Positions 32,621-45,708 are shown, counted from the first letter of the stretch. The stretch: DNA of 64,000 nucleotides from Macrophomina tecta (GCA_024180945.1 JAKSGN010000041.1:682001-746000); one strand, 5' to 3'. Program-made: numbers and translations. The notes: generated from the sequence alone by a model not told the origin.

Positions 32621-34176
32621 TCATGCCTGCTCCACGATCCCGTCCGTACTGTTGCATTCACGTGGTGTACAATCGCGGCCTGTTGTAGTATCGCTCTGGT
32701 CGCTTCGGCCGTCGCTCTCGATTTCGAGGATGCGCTCCGTTTTGACGACGATGCGGTCCATGGCAATGTCTTCCCGATTGTGTTCTTCGGTGCCAGCACA
32801 GCACTGGGTCCTGATGGTTGCTTTTGCATCCCATCCGCTCTTGTTATGAGTCGGACACTGTGTCTGGTATTGGATACTGTTTCTCTGTGACTTGCCAGCG
32901 GAACCGCCGTCAGAGAGCTGACCGTTTGGTGCGTTGTTCGACAGGGACATGGTGCCGCGGGAGGGAGTATTCGCGGTGTTTCCGGAACCCTCGCCACGGT
33001 TCTGCTCGCGTGCGTAGCTGCTGTCGGTTGTGGTTCTGTCGAAGCTTGTGACCCAATGAAGCACAAGCACGGAGAAGAGAACTGAATGATGCCGAGTTAA
33101 ATGAGGGACGGCCGGAGTTTTGTGCAGGCGCAAAGCTTACTGTCGGCATTGCAACACATCAAGCAAATCCACCCCGGCTCCCCTTTCAAGATCATCAAGA
33201 CCGTAAGGTTCACCACACTAGAGGTCAAGGTAGCGCAACTACCGATGAAAGTACGCAGCGCCATAATTCGAAGGGCTTTATTGGTGTTGTGTTGATACGA
33301 ATATAGGCCTACGTCACGTGAGCGAAAGTTTGCGGATTCTGCATACACGGTTCACCTACGTCGAAGAGGTATTATGAAAAGCGCAGTAAGATAGACCTGT
33401 GCGCGTCAATTATCGTGTGTTTGGATGCCAGATATAGGACCGTACGTTGATGACCACGTCAAAAGTGATGAGTGGTAGCATGGCCTTCTTTTGCATGCCG
33501 ATTATGCATGTGCCACTCTTGTTGATGTACGCAATTCTCCTGTGCAACCCAAATCAGACAAGGCGCCGCATAGTTGGTCTGGCCACATACCACACAAAGT
33601 TTAGAATAACGATAGCGACGTAGGGAATGATTAAGCCAAAGGCATTGAAGATATACAGCTTATCATGGAGCCTTGGTTTGTGGCTTCCACGCACAATGTA
33701 CTAGTATCGGTTGTCAGTGAGGCTACGAGGCATGAAATGATCGGGTAACCCTCACGGCCTTTTCGACCAAAAAAGTGTAAATGAAGATTTTGGTACTCAT
33801 ATAGCAAACGAGACCTGCGCTTTTGTCAGCGCCGGTTGTGAATCAGCTATCAGGGGGTTCTTACAGAGAAGAATGGCACCTTCACAAATTCCTTGAGACT
33901 CGTTGATACCGACATCTTTGAACATGGCCGTGACAAAAACGAACAAGAATGAGTCGAAATATATGATGATGATAAGCCAGCCGGTAATGGGCAGGCGGTG
34001 CCATTTACTAATCTTCTCCACTCGACGGGTGATACATATAGCCAGAATGGTGAGCGTGACGAGCGACAAAATCATCTGCGACGATTAATCAGTTGGTGCT
34101 CGGCGGAAAGAGCGCTGAGGTGGTCGCACAGAAATGACCCTCCCACCCATGGGTATGGCGGCGGGGGCGGGCTCAT
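32621..34176 (-). CDS. Fungal 7-TM (GPCR-like) integral membrane protein, 8 exons
   Basis: Exons 34176-34147, 34075-33865, 33814-33756, 33700-33591, 33539-33446, 33396-33360, 33308-33141 and 33081-32621 join in phase to 389 residues. Seven hydrophobic segments are visible: MILSLVTLTILAICI, GWLIIIIYFDSFLFVFVTAM, AILLCLVCYMSTKIFIYTFL, GLIIPYVAIVILNFVW, LPLITFDVVINVYLTALFII, ATLTSSVVNLTVLMIL and ADILFSVLVLHWVTS. The last ~140 residues are a hydrophilic, Ser/Thr/Asn-rich cytoplasmic tail. The topology resembles fungal receptor-like proteins with no known ligand. The 30-nt first exon (MSPPPPPYPW) is in phase but less certain; ATG 34075 is the alternative start. Confidence 0.78.
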
Positions 34177-36472
34177 CTCGAGAGAGTAATTGTGGCGGTA
34201 GGCGCATATCGCGATAGTCTTCAAGGTGGGGTGGAAACGAGAGGAAGTGAGAGGTGAGCGAAGTTGAGTGACCGGCGTTGTTCTGTCAAGAAATGGCAGG
34301 TCCATACCCATGTCACGAGCGGCAAAAGCGACTTTCTTAAAAAGCGAAGGCATCTTCAGACAACCACTCAGCGTGGCGGAAGGCTATAGTCGAGGCTGCT
34401 GCGACTCTGCAAATTGACATGGAGGCTGCGCAGGAGCATGCTGTCAGTGGGTGCCCGAGAAGCCACTTGATGCCGGTAAGTTTGGCTTGGCAAAGTTAGA
34501 GTCAAACGGCCGGCCGGGGAAGACCAACCATAGTGCCTGGTGGTGGCAGGGGAGCAACGCAGCGGGCTTTGCCTTATCGAAGGAGCGCGGAAGATCCGCA
34601 ACAGGATCGGAGCGTGGCAGACACCCGGCACGAGACAACTACTGCCAGCCAGCCGCTGTTGAGCCCTCCAGCAAGGGTTGACTATGCTGGGGGAGTCTCG
34701 GAAACAGACACATGCCAGGGCAGCTCAACAAGGAAGGCTTCCTAGCGGTCCGTCGTCAGATACTGCGGGGGAAGCGTGTAAAGCTGTTGAGGCCTCTCGG
34801 AGTAGCCGCAGCAGGCAGTCACGCACTACGGAGAGCGAGCCTGCATCATAGACAGCAGGCGGCTCTCGACACGCTGCATGAGGAGCACTTGGCGCAGCTG
34901 GCGGAGATGGCACCGGGCACGACATGGTGGTGGCTGCTTGGTAGGCGGAGCGGTAGCTCGCGTAAGCAGCAGCAGGAGCAGGTCGGAGAGTACTCGACGC
35001 CGGGCAAGGCGGGCTATGCGAGTGCTGGGATGCTGAAGTATCAGATTGCCGTCAATTGCGGGTCCGCGATGTGAGGTGTAGATAGTAGCGCCGCAGAGCC
35101 GCCGGTGGGGGGAGCTCTTGTACACCCCGCCGTCCGGGGGCTCCCCTCCTTGTCACGAACCGCCCCCACCTCCCTCTTCCGCGCCATGCACCTGTTCGCC
35201 TTCGCGCTCTTCACACCGCTTGCTCTGCAACCTCCTCCAGGGCCTTCGCTGTCTGTTTACTGATTCACGCATAACGCCGCGCCAACAAGCTTTCCTCGCG
35301 TGACGGAGCTAGGAGCCGCCGTGTAGATTGCTCTGTCCTGCCGCCCCGACCGGTGTGTCTGACTCCAACCCCGTCCGTCTGCTCTGGCGCCGGCCGCCTC
35401 CTCGTGGCGCCCACGCTTCCGCCTCTGCCGTGCGGCTCGCGTTGAGAACGTGGCGCGGAGCTGGGGTGGACAAGTCTCCGCCTGGAGCGCTCAGCGCGCA
35501 TGGCCGACGTGGCACACAATCTGATCGCCCTCGTCTCTCATTGATCATCGCCCAATCAGCCTCCTTTTGGCAAAAAGCTTTGCCTGAATCGCGCATCGCC
35601 TGTTTTTGACGTCGGAAGCATCTGACGTCGGCCCTTTCTCCACGCTCTGCTTGGGAATTCCGCTGGCGCCCAACACCAAGCTTCAGCCACTGATTCCTGG
35701 CTACCACCATACCCCAGCCCCGAGTACGTCCCCACGAGTCGGTCAGATGCATTTGTATCTCGACCAAAGCCAGGCAGGCCTCGGCTTCGGAGACTCTTTC
35801 CCTGCAAACATCCTCGTTCCGGGCGCTTGAGAGTGCCCCAGGCCACCTCCAATTGGTCGTTGCTGGTCATTCTGCTTTTGATCGCATGCCCTATGCCTCG
35901 GTGCGCCATGCCTTGTCGGAGCCATCAACCTTCTCGAACACTTTCCGCCTTAGCCCACGTCATTGCCCCAGTCATGCCATACCACGACGCTTCACATTAC
36001 CGTTTGTTTCCGCTTGCTGAAAGCGGTTTCGACATGATCCAATTTATCCTGGGCTTTCACCTGAGTGCTCATGTTACATGACTACTTCACCCCGACTTGA
36101 CAGGTTGCCATACACCCACTCTTCAGGTCTGGCGCGCACACTTGATTTAGACAACTGCGCAGATCATGCTTTCGATTAAAGGTACGGGATCCCGCGCCAC
36201 AGTAGCCGGGGATCCTCGCTCAGCAAGCACTGGTGCTATCACTTCCTTGGCCTTATCGGGTATTGTGCAATAACCACCAGCTGCAAGCCATCGCGGCACT
36301 GCTGGCATTACCAAACAAGCATCAGCCGCCTCCTTAATTCCCAGGGACGATGGCATGCACTCTGCTGGTGGAGACGCGTCGGCAGGTAACGGTTACAATT
36401 CGCTTTTTCTGTTCCTTGAGGAGCTTTTTATCTAACCGCATGCTGATCCACTGGATAGCACCTCGCTCACAC
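34177..36472. other. Intergenic, no recognised gene
   Basis: 2.3 kb. The plus-strand ORF 34712-35074 (120 codons, start MPGQLNKEGFLAVRR) and several antisense ORFs lack domain features. GC-rich 35100-35500 may be promoter or UTR. I see no supportable gene. Confidence 0.35.
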
Positions 36473-37787
36473 TTAGTACCAGATACTTCTTGTGCGGTGA
36501 TGCGGTATCTGCTCTTGGCCGGCTTTTTCGAGCTCTTTCATGGTGTCGTAGAGGAAGAAATCGATCAAAATAGCATTGACCTTAGCTTCCGGGTGGCGCT
36601 GGGCGATCTCCCGTCGGATCTGCTCGACACACCATATGCTACAGCCTAGAACTCCCCGTTAGTGGGCCCCACGCAAATTTGTCGCCGCTTACCTCTTAGC
36701 TGGATCTCCCAGCTATGTCCTGACTCAATCTCCTCGTGGTGGCGTATTCGGCCCTCTAGCGGCGGACTGTAGGAAATACAGCCGAGAGTGTGGAGCATCT
36801 GAGGGACGCGATAGTCTGGGTTGCATCAGTACCAATATCGTAGCGATCGTCTCTCCAGCCAGACTCACCGGCGAACATGGTGATCTTGTCGATATCCTTG
36901 AACTCTCCGTAGCTTTCGCCGCCGAACGCAGCCCACAAGTCTGCCACGAAGATCTGAGCGCGCTTGAGAAGGCGAACCTTTTTGCCCTCGAACTTGGCCT
37001 CATCTCTGAAGCAAGCAAAATTATCAGCGAGCAGGTTGACTAACTTTGCTGCTGATTTTCCAGCGTCCGATATCAGAGTAGTGATGCTCCCGTCAAATTG
37101 CTGTTAAACCCTGGATGAGCCCTTGCTTCCGACGGCAGTTGCAGAGATTCAGGACACAAACCTCTTCCAGGACTGCTCCAGCCTCTCTCAAGCAGCTCAG
37201 CCGCTCTTTCAACAGTGGTATTTCTTCGTCGGTTGCAGAGCTGAAGACTGTCCGAAGCACACTTTCAGTGCAAGCCTCCTCATCGGCCCAGAACGAGGGG
37301 TCGGTGATAGGAATATCTGGAAACACATTAGGAAACAGCAAAAGATGGAACAACTCCACAAACCTCCGTCCAGAGCTCTCTGCAAGGCAGCAACGAGGCT
37401 CCAATAGCCAGTCCACTTCTTCCCTTTGTAAACAATAGAGAAGCGGTCGTCAGGACCTTTCTCGGACCAAAAGGAGAAGTTAAGTAAATCCATAGTAAAT
37501 ATGAAATTCACCGTGGACTCGTCTTTGGCCTTCGGATGAAGCTCATGCTCGGACCACGTGCTAGTGCTGTACTCGCGCTCCTGCATCTGCTTCCAGATGG
37601 ATTCAGCAGCGGCCTGGCAGCCCTTCATGTCGAGGGCAACATCGATACTGCTGTTGTAGATGAACTCGGCGTTGTCTAGGACTTTCGTCTCGACTGGAGC
37701 ATTGGAATCCGCCGGCCCAAGCCCCAGATGGGCGCGAAGAAGCGCAACAAGCTCAGGATCAGCCTCGTCGTCAGACATGGTGGGCAT
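36473..37787 (-). CDS. QNG1: Queuosine 5'-phosphate N-glycosylase/hydrolase (queuosine salvage, DUF2419)
   Basis: Exons 37787-37364, 37316-37162, 37100-36869, 36815-36693 and 36645-36473 give 368 residues, all phases consistent. Family landmarks: VLDNAEFIYNSSIDVAL, NFIFTMDLLNFSFW, IPITDPSFWADE, LWAAFGGESYGEFKDIDKIT, MFADYRVPQMLHTLG (with the conserved Asp) and a C-terminal IPHHRTRSIWY. QNG1 frees queuine from queuosine 5'-phosphate so that eukaryotes can reuse the micronutrient for tRNA modification. The start MPTMSDDEADPEL offers two Met; the second (37778) is equally possible. The protein is cytosolic by lack of a signal. Confidence 0.93.
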
Positions 37788-38033
37788 GGGAGGTGGGTGG
37801 TGAAAAGCGGGAGGGCCGAATTCGGAAACGCGCCGAAACGCCAGGGACTCGGGCGGATGCTAGCGGTTATCTTATCAGGTGGCGACGACACCGCCACAGC
37901 GCCGATCACACCTAGCGCGGAGTAGTCACAGGTCTCCCCCAAGGTACTTAATGTCATGGCTAACCGCCACCTCCAGGGTCTCACCACCCGTCACTCCACG
38001 CAGCCTCTTGAGGCTTGACATCCGTTCCCCATC
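37788..38033. promoter_or_regulatory. Short divergent promoter, QNG1 / CK2-beta-2-labelled gene
   Basis: Only 246 bp separates the opposed starts. No TATA box seen. Confidence 0.5.
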
Positions 38034-39463
38034 ATGGCGCCATCCGTGGGCCACCTGCATAAGCTGGTGACTCGCAACTCCAAGCTGTTCAAGTGAGCCC
38101 TCCCACCAGGTTCCCCGGTCGCCGACTCCCTGCTAATCGTTGTCTGACTTAAAGAGCTGCCTGGAAGAAGACCCAACAGCTAATTCGAGAGAAACTTCCA
38201 CCCTCCGTGCGCCCCTCCGAAGCCCAACTTGCCCCTGTATACGCCCGCAACGCTCCGCGCCATCCCCTGCACCGTATTGCCGCTCTTAAGCAGAGCAAAG
38301 GTCGCTGGTACTCGACCCATAGCTTCATCAACGCCACCGTCCGTCGATTTACCACAGAAGCCCGCCAGTCTGTCAAATATGATCGCTCTAGCTTTCCCAC
38401 CTCCCGCGTCCGCACTGCCATCAATCAGTCGTCCGGTCGTGCGCCTTTTGCTTCCATTCTCCGGCCCAACCTCACTGGAGGCACCCTCGGCAGGACAGCG
38501 GGTGGGTACTCTCTCGGCGGAGGCCGCGCAGGCGGAGCGCGCTACTTCTCCCACACTCCTGCTGCCCCAGCACAGGTAGTGCAGAATGTGTCGCAGGCTG
38601 TTCGCGCCTTCTTGATTGGCGGTCAAAAGGCGCAGTTCGATGGTGTCAGCCCGCACACCGGCGAGAAGCGATGGAAGGCTGTCAGTGCTCTTCAGGAGGA
38701 TGCCAGCCGTAGGATGATGCGCGTGCCCAAGGCCACGCCCGGATCCACCATTGAGTTCTCGATCAACCCTACCATTACCGCTCTCACTCCTCTCTCCACT
38801 GTGGCCGGGTTTTCCGGCAGCGCCGAGAAGATGACGCTGAACACCGACGGCCTTCTTGACGTGCTTTCGGTGGACTTCTCCAGGGCCCTAAAGGAACTCG
38901 CTGCCGTGCTCAATGACCTGAAGCGGCTAGCAGCACTGGGTGACTTGCCAATCACATACCATGACTCCACATTGTGCATACACTTCCCAGGTGTAGATGC
39001 AGATACGGTAGAGAGACTGTGCGACGAGTTAGGTGTACAACGCGGCTTCATCCGCCAGGATGACGACTTTGATGTTTTTGTCGGCACGGAAATTGCTCTC
39101 TTGTTCCCGTTCGCACCGAGTAAGACTCCGTCGGAAGCGTCCTTCCTCGCAAAGAAGCCCGCGCACGAGCGGCCCATGTACCAGGCACCCATTGATTGGC
39201 AAAACATGCTGGACCTTGAGGATGATAAGATTAGCTCGCCGAGCTTTTCCGCTCAGTCGGATCTGGGTCGCGAATACGAGGATGTATACGCAGAAGAAAA
39301 CCCCTGGCTGTCAACGTCATCTCCTTCGGGATTCGAAAGCTTGCACTCGAGCCACGCGCGTGACAGCGCCATTTCTGATGCGTACTCTCCGCTGGAGTAT
39401 CAGGGCTTCGAAGGCATCTATCGTTTCATCGAGCAGTGTGATAATGCCGCTCGTTACCATTAA
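38034..39463 (+). CDS. Conserved fungal protein, often labelled casein kinase II beta-2
   Basis: Join 38034-38092 and 38155-39463 gives 455 residues. The first exon encodes MAPSVGHLHKLVTRNSKLFK, joined to AAWKKTQQLIREKLPPSVRP. The N-terminal half is basic and low in acidic residues (HSFINATVRRFTTEARQS), like a mitochondrial presequence. The middle has a conserved alternating core (LPITYHDSTLCIHFPGVD, LCDELGVQRGFI). The acidic Ser-rich tail ends LEYQGFEGIYRFIEQCD. From memory, homologues are auto-annotated as CK2 beta-2. I see none of the CK2-beta zinc-finger cysteines (CPxxxC pairs), so that name is doubtful. Function unknown. Confidence 0.8.
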
Positions 39464-40930
39464 TTCTTTCACCTTGCATTGGCTCCTAAACTTGGCTTAG
39501 ATTGATACACTTTTCGCGGGACGGACAGGTGTTCTCGGCGTAACACCGCAGACGCTGCATATCAGCACAATGGTGCACTTTCCTTTGTACTATGGTCAAA
39601 TTCAATTGTTGACTCAAAAACGATGCTACGTTGATTGATTGGTGACATTGCTCTAACTATACCGATCATTGCTCGTTGCATGAATAAGTGGGAGGCGTTG
39701 TTGCAGCCTTCTATCGGCCCGGTAGCTCTTTGCTTCATACGTCCGTACAGATAAGGTACGGACCATGCATGCCAAGGGCATTCCATGTCGGGTTGGTCTT
39801 CTTTGCTTTTCTTCCCAGCCCAGGGGGAGGGTTGTATTTTCCGATATCGTGATTTCCGGTAAACATGTCTGCAATCTTTTGCCTAGCAAAGTGTCCAGCT
39901 TGCAGGGCCACCTGCTGCGAGAGACCCTAATTAAGTAACGGTGGCAGCGTGTGGATTATGATTACTTGAAGAGGCGTATCCGCGACAAGTCTGATCTCCC
40001 CAGCTTAACCTCGCACGACTCAGCTACTTTAACAAGGAATGGCTTCGGAATTCAACGTTCGGAGTGGAAACAATCCGCAGCAATGTTAGATCAAAGGTCT
40101 GAGAAGAGAGTCTGAAGAGGAGTAGGAGGCCGCGTTGGGGTCAGCTGCTTGAATATCGCATAGCAGCTTTGATAGGTACCGGTAGCTGAGGGATAGCATG
40201 AAATGGAATATCAGGACTAGTAACAGGTGGCTCGGTGTACTTTGTTCTCCGCTTGAGAGAAGCCATGCTCAGGCGTGTAGACCATTTCCCGAGTACCACA
40301 TTGGCAAACACGCCATGAAAGCCGGGGCATTCCACCAAGATGATCTCATACGAAGGGCATAGCGCTCTATATTAACTGGCTCTTGCCGACGCAATATCAA
40401 AAGCGATGATCTCGTAAATACGAGCAAAGCCGCACATTGGGTTTCTGACGGAGATTCGGCATATGGAGTCGCACCCGCAAGGCCAGGAGTTGTTTCTGCC
40501 GCACACGCCGACCGCAGTGGCTGTAGCTGACCCTCCCGGTTTTTTCGAGCTATGCAGACGACAGAGAAGCAGGAACGATGCCGACGGGGCCCCAGGGGCA
40601 GATGGACGGAGACGTGCGCGTAGACGAGATGACGTGGGGAGGTGGTCGGGCGGATGAACCCCGGAGGCAGCGCGGCGAAACGATTGATCTCTCTCATCAC
40701 ACACGCTCCGAAGCTGGAGCATCCACCTGGCCAGAGCCTCTGCAGCAGCTGCCAATCCCCAGAGATCCACGGGCTCCGGCGCAGATGAGTGTTTGAGTAC
40801 ACTGCTTCATCTGCCCACTCCCTCCCTCTCCCCCTCCGCCCCGCCCCGCCTCGCCCACGCGACCGCTGTTCTCCCGGCCCAAGCTGCCGCACACAACCAC
40901 TGAGCTCTCCCCACCACCCCCGCCACGACC
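39464..40930. other. Intergenic, upstream of NAA15
   Basis: 1.47 kb. No gene recognised. The ORF 40269-40892 (-) is Arg/Gly-rich GC-driven sequence. The C-rich stretch 40800-40925 is the likely NAA15 leader. Confidence 0.4.
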
Positions 40931-43610
40931 ATGCCCCAGCCGCTGAGCTCCAAGGAGAACTCGCTGTTCCGGCAGCTGGTCAAGAACTATGAGACCAAAC
41001 AATACAAGAAGGGTGCGCCAGCGCGCCGCCAGCTTGCCCTCCAGCTGAGCTGACCCGCGCCTAGGTATCAAGGCTGCCGAGCAGATCTTGAAAAAAACAC
41101 CCAACCATGGCGACACCCAGGCCATGAAGGCCCTGATCCTCAACTCTCAGGGCCAGTCCGAAGAGGCCTTCGCCCTGGCCAAGGTCGCTCTCAAGAACGA
41201 CGTCAAGTCGCACATCTGCTGGCACGTCTACGGCATCCTCTACCGCTCCGCCAAGAACTACGACGAGGCCATCAAGGCCTACAAGTTCGCCCTGCGCCTC
41301 GAGCCCGAGTCACTACAGATCCAGCGCGACCTGGCCACCCTGCAGATCCAGGTCCGCGACTACCAGGGCTACATCGAGAGCCGCCGCACCATGCTTAAGG
41401 CCCGCCCCCAGCTGCGCCAGAACTGGACTGCCCTCGCCGTCGCCTTCCACCTCGCCGGCCAGCATGCCGACGCCATTGACATTCTCGAGCGCTACGAGCA
41501 GACCCTCAAGACCCCGCCCCCGCGCTCCGACATTGAGCATTCCGAGGCCTCGCTCTACAAGAACACTGTCATTGCGGAGAAGGGTGACATTGAGGGCGCT
41601 CTGAAGCACCTCGAGTCCATATACAAGACCAATGCCGACCGCACTGGCGTCATGGAGCTTCGCGCCCAGTATCTGCTGCAGTTAGACCGCAAGTCCGACG
41701 CTGAGAAGGCTTACCGTGAGCTCCTCGAGCGCAATGCCGAATACCGCGCGTACTACGACGGATTGGAAAAGTCGCTTGGCCTAGATCGCTCAAAGCCAGA
41801 AGATGCGGACAAACTGATAGAACTGTATAAGATTTATGCGGAAAAGAATCCAAGGTATGATGCTCCTCGCAGAATACCGTTGGACTTCCTAGAAGGTTTG
41901 TATTTCCCGCCTCAATTCCGCGTTGGAGCTAACGTACATCAGGCGATAAGTTCCGGGCCGCCGCCGACGGCTATCTGAGGTATATGCTCAGCAAGGGCGT
42001 GCCCTCGACCTTTAACAACGTGAAGGCGCTGTACCAAGATCCCGCAAAGAAAAAGGCCATCGAAGAACTTGTGCTTGGCTACGAATCGGAAGGCCCCACG
42101 GAGACCAATGGCGAATCTGCTGACCGCTTCACCCCAGCCGTCCTTTACTTCCTCGCCCAGCACTACAACTTCCATCTTAGCCGCGACTTGGCCAAAGCAT
42201 CGGACTACATCGATCGTGCCATTGAGACGGATCCTAAGTTTGTTGACTATACAATGACCAAGGCCCGGATATGGAAGCACTACGGCAACACCCAGAAGGC
42301 CGCCGAAATCATGAACGAAGCCAGGGAACTGGATGAGAAGGACCGTTACATCAACACCAAGTGCGCCAAGTACCAGCTGCGGAACAACGAGAATGAGAAG
42401 GCCATCGACACCATGAGCAAATTCACAAGAAACGAGGCTGTGGGCGGCGCATTGGGTGATCTGCACGATATGCAGTGCATGTGGTACCTTATCGAAGATG
42501 GCGAAGCATACTTCAGGCAAGGCGAGCTCGGTCTCGCACTCAAGCGTTTCCAGTCCATCTTCGACATCTTCGGCGTGTGGGAAGAGGACCAGTTTGATTT
42601 CCACACCTTCTCTCTCCGCAAGGGCCAGATTAGGGCTTACGTAGATATGGTCAGGTGGGAGGACAGTCTGCGCGCACACCCATTCTACACTCGCGCTGCC
42701 ATCTCTGCCATCAAAATCTACACTCTTCTGCACGACAAGCCGGAACTTGCGAAACCTCAGACGAATGGTTCGGCTGCGAAGAAGGCGAAGAAAGCGAAGA
42801 AGGAGGACGAGAAGAAGGCACCCGCGAAGCCTGCTCTGGATGCCGATGGTCAGCCCAAGAAGGAGGACACAGATCCCCAAGGCGTGAAGCTTCGGGAGAC
42901 CACAACACCATTAGAAGATGCCATGAAGTTCCTCAGTCCACTACTCCAGAGCAGCCCCAAGTCTATTGAGGCTCAGAACGTCGGGTTTGAAGTCTTCTTC
43001 CGCAGGAGTAAGTAATTTCTCCTCTTCTACAAATTCCTGTCGATTTGTGCTGACATTCGCTCTCTCTTATTCAGAAAAGTGGCTGCTCGCACTCAAGTGC
43101 CTCCGCTCCGCCCACGAACTCGACCCCGAGAACCCTACCCTGCACCACCAGACGGTCCGGTTCAAGCACACACGTAAGTGGAACCCTTAGGAACAAAACC
43201 CAATCGAAGATGAGAACGTTTCACTGACCCGCGCACTTCACATAGTCAACACCCTCCCTGAAGGCGAGAAGCTCGAGGTACCGGTCAAGGCCGTCATCGA
43301 CAGCAGCTTCACCATCATCCCGGCGGGCACCTCACCTGCCGCTTTCAACGCCGCATACCTCAAGAAGCACGCCGCCAGCGCCGCGCACGTTCTCGCCGGC
43401 TTCAAGGCTCGCTTTGCCCTCGACCCGAAGAAGAGCGGCATCGCCAACGAGATCGAAGCCCTCCGTCTTCTGTCCAAACCGGATGTGCACTTTGAGCTCG
43501 AGGATGCCCGCGCCATGCGCGATGCGCTGCGTGAGTGGGGAAGTGAGGAGGATGTGTTAAAGAGGTTTGAGGAGGAAGCCGGGAGGAAGTGGCCGGAGGC
43601 GGTGTTTTAA
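40931..43610 (+). CDS. NAA15: NatA N-terminal acetyltransferase auxiliary subunit
   Basis: Join 40931-41012, 41065-41895, 41943-43007, 43075-43173 and 43246-43610 gives 813 residues. It starts MPQPLSSKENSLFRQLVKNY, then GIKAAEQILKKTPNHGDTQA, the first TPR of NAA15. TPR-type helix pairs continue (CWHVYGILYRSAKNYDEAIK; LKARPQLRQNWTALAVAFHL; IDRAIETDPKFVDYTMTKAR). A charged Lys/Glu-rich insert lies near residue 590. The subunit wraps the catalytic NAA10 and anchors it to the ribosome for co-translational acetylation of small N-terminal residues. The domain order and length match fungal NAA15. Confidence 0.93.
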
Positions 43611-44747
43611 GGGGAGTTTGTTAGACTTGATTCGTGCATTTGGTGGGAGGGGCGCATCGATGCTGCTCTGGACTGGGACTGCATGCTTGTGTGTTCGTTC
43701 AGGAAATGTGTGCATGCGCATGTGTGTGTGGGTGGATGGTTAAAAAAAAAAAAAGAGAGAGAACTGGAGGGCTAGGGAGCGGAATGGAGGTGGAGGCTCA
43801 TGTAGGTTTGGTTTTGCGAGTGGATAAGAGAGAAAATAAAGAAGAGAGATCGTGACGAAAGCCTATTTATGCGCGTGCGCGTGCGCCTATCATTCCCTCT
43901 TGGTTATCGCTATCATGTTGCAGAAAAGCTATTATTCCAGTTACTGCTTTGAGTGGGAAGGAATGGGGGACAATGAAGAAGGTGGACCATGTCAGTCGAT
44001 CGTCGGCTTGAAAACTCAGGCACAACATCAACATGGGAGACAAGTGGTTCATTAACCCGTCTGATGCTGGTGGCGATGATGGATTCAAAGGGCAACACCT
44101 CGCATGGGAGTGTCGGTACCGTGTCTATGGGGCGGCTTTTCTCGTTCGGAACACTATAGATGGGGGAGGCTACAGCTACGAGAAGTGCTAAAGCACCACG
44201 AATGGTGGAGCGTGAGGAGAATGCAGAGACGGCAGAGGGAAGATGAAGGAGAGACGCGCAGGATATATACGTGCCACGGAAGACCACGTCGGCGTGGAAT
44301 TTCCCATTGTGATTTGGGGAGAAGCATTGTCCGTGTTTTACTTTGGACGGAATAGTGACAGCCCATTATATCATCAGCAACGGTATTGCCTGTCCTCAGC
44401 TCATTCACCGCCCTTCGATCCCTCATTCACATAAAAAACACACTCACACTCACGTACGTACAAACACATAAACGCGTTTCCCCTCCCTCTTCCTCAGGCA
44501 CAGAGCGTCCAAAAAACAAAGGGGAGACTTTCTTTAATAATTGCCTCCTTCACTGGATACAAGCTCTTTCCCTTTCTTTGAAACTTTCAATTCAAAAAAA
44601 AAAAAAAAAAAAAAAAAAACAGTCGCTAGATACTTCCACGACCCTTTCTGCCTTCTCCATCATGCAATCATACACACGTTTCGTCTGCGCGAGAGGACCG
44701 GAAGAGATAAAGGGAGCAGTAGTCTTCTGACGCAATACGTGCGTTGT
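43611..44747. other. Convergent intergenic region with A13 and A26 runs
   Basis: 1.1 kb between NAA15 and p23. Homopolymer A runs at 43742-43754 and 44594-44619. No gene recognised. Confidence 0.4.
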
Positions 44748-45708
44748 CTACGAACTCGCCTTCGCGGCAGCAGGCTTATCAGCGGCGGCCTTGTCGTCAC
44801 CCTCGAGCTCGGGCATATCGTCGTCATCGTCGGAACCCTCGTCGCCGCCAGCGCCCTCAGCGCCGCCCAGGTCACCCAGGTCAGGCATGCCACCGGCGCC
44901 GCCCAGCTTGGAGAAGTCGATGCCGCCGAAGCCGCCGTCACCGCCCATGCCGCCCATGCCAGGGGGCATGCCGCCCATGTTTGCGAGGTAGTCGTCGTCG
45001 GCGGCCTCGTCCTGCTCGTCCTCGTCGACCCACTAGTTCATTAATGTCAGTCCTCTGCTGCCGGGAAAATAGGAGATGAAGTTGAGGGATTGGCGATACG
45101 CACCTTGTCGAAGTCGGTCTTGAGGAAGTGCAGCTTTTTGCTCTCCTTGAGCAGGCGGGGCCAGTACTCCTCCTTGAGCTCCTTCTTGCGCAGGACAAGC
45201 TCGACGTTCTTGCCCGTGTGGTTGATCTTCGACTCCTCAGGCACGATCTCGGCATACAGCTCGAGCTCGACGGCGTAGTCGACGTTCTTGATCTCCGAGT
45301 GGCCGCTGAACGAGACCTTGGTGGGTTGTAGGTCCAGCTTCAGCTTGTCCTTGGGAACATCGGGCGCGGAGATGGTCAGGAAGACGTGGTTGCGCTCCGC
45401 GTCAGTGGTAGACGAGCGCTGGGCCCAGAGCACTGTTGGTCGGGATCGTTAGCAAGGCTGTGCGCGGGACATATTGGGAGTACGATGCGGAGACGCGTGT
45501 GCAGGCCGGGCTCGGGAGGGCGCCGGCGGCGGCGGCCGGCGAGCTGGCAATGGCAGCTTCGCACGAGCCGCCGTCGCTATTAGCAGGCAGGGGAGGGAGA
45601 TGGTTGAGGGGGTGCGCAATGCAGGTGTAGCTAGCAGGCTGTGGAATGCGACGTGGTTGGCGAGATTGGCGGGGCATCCGTACCTTCGGGAGTCAGAGTC
45701 TGCGACAT
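44748..45708 (-). CDS. SBA1: HSP90 co-chaperone p23 (SBA1/wos2)
   Basis: Exons 45708-45684 (25 nt), 45432-45104 and 45032-44748 give 212 residues. The start MSQTLTPEV joins LWAQRSSTTDAERNHVFLTI, then the CS domain: LKLDLQPTKVSFSGHSE, YAVELELYAEI, and the p23 signature YWPRLLKESKKLHFLKTDFD. The third exon begins WVDEDEQDE, the conserved tryptophan that follows the CS fold. The tail is Gly/Met-rich (GGMPPGMGGMGG) and then acidic, as in fungal p23. p23 binds the closed ATP state of HSP90 and slows its ATPase. Cytosolic and nuclear. Confidence 0.93.

Noticed and set aside
34712..35074. 120-codon ORF on the plus strand
   Set aside because: No recognisable motif and strong Gln/Arg/Leu bias on both strands. 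Not enough to call a gene.
41939..42880. 313-codon ORF on the minus strand
   Set aside because: Antisense shadow of NAA15, whose TPR sequence and exon phases are clear.
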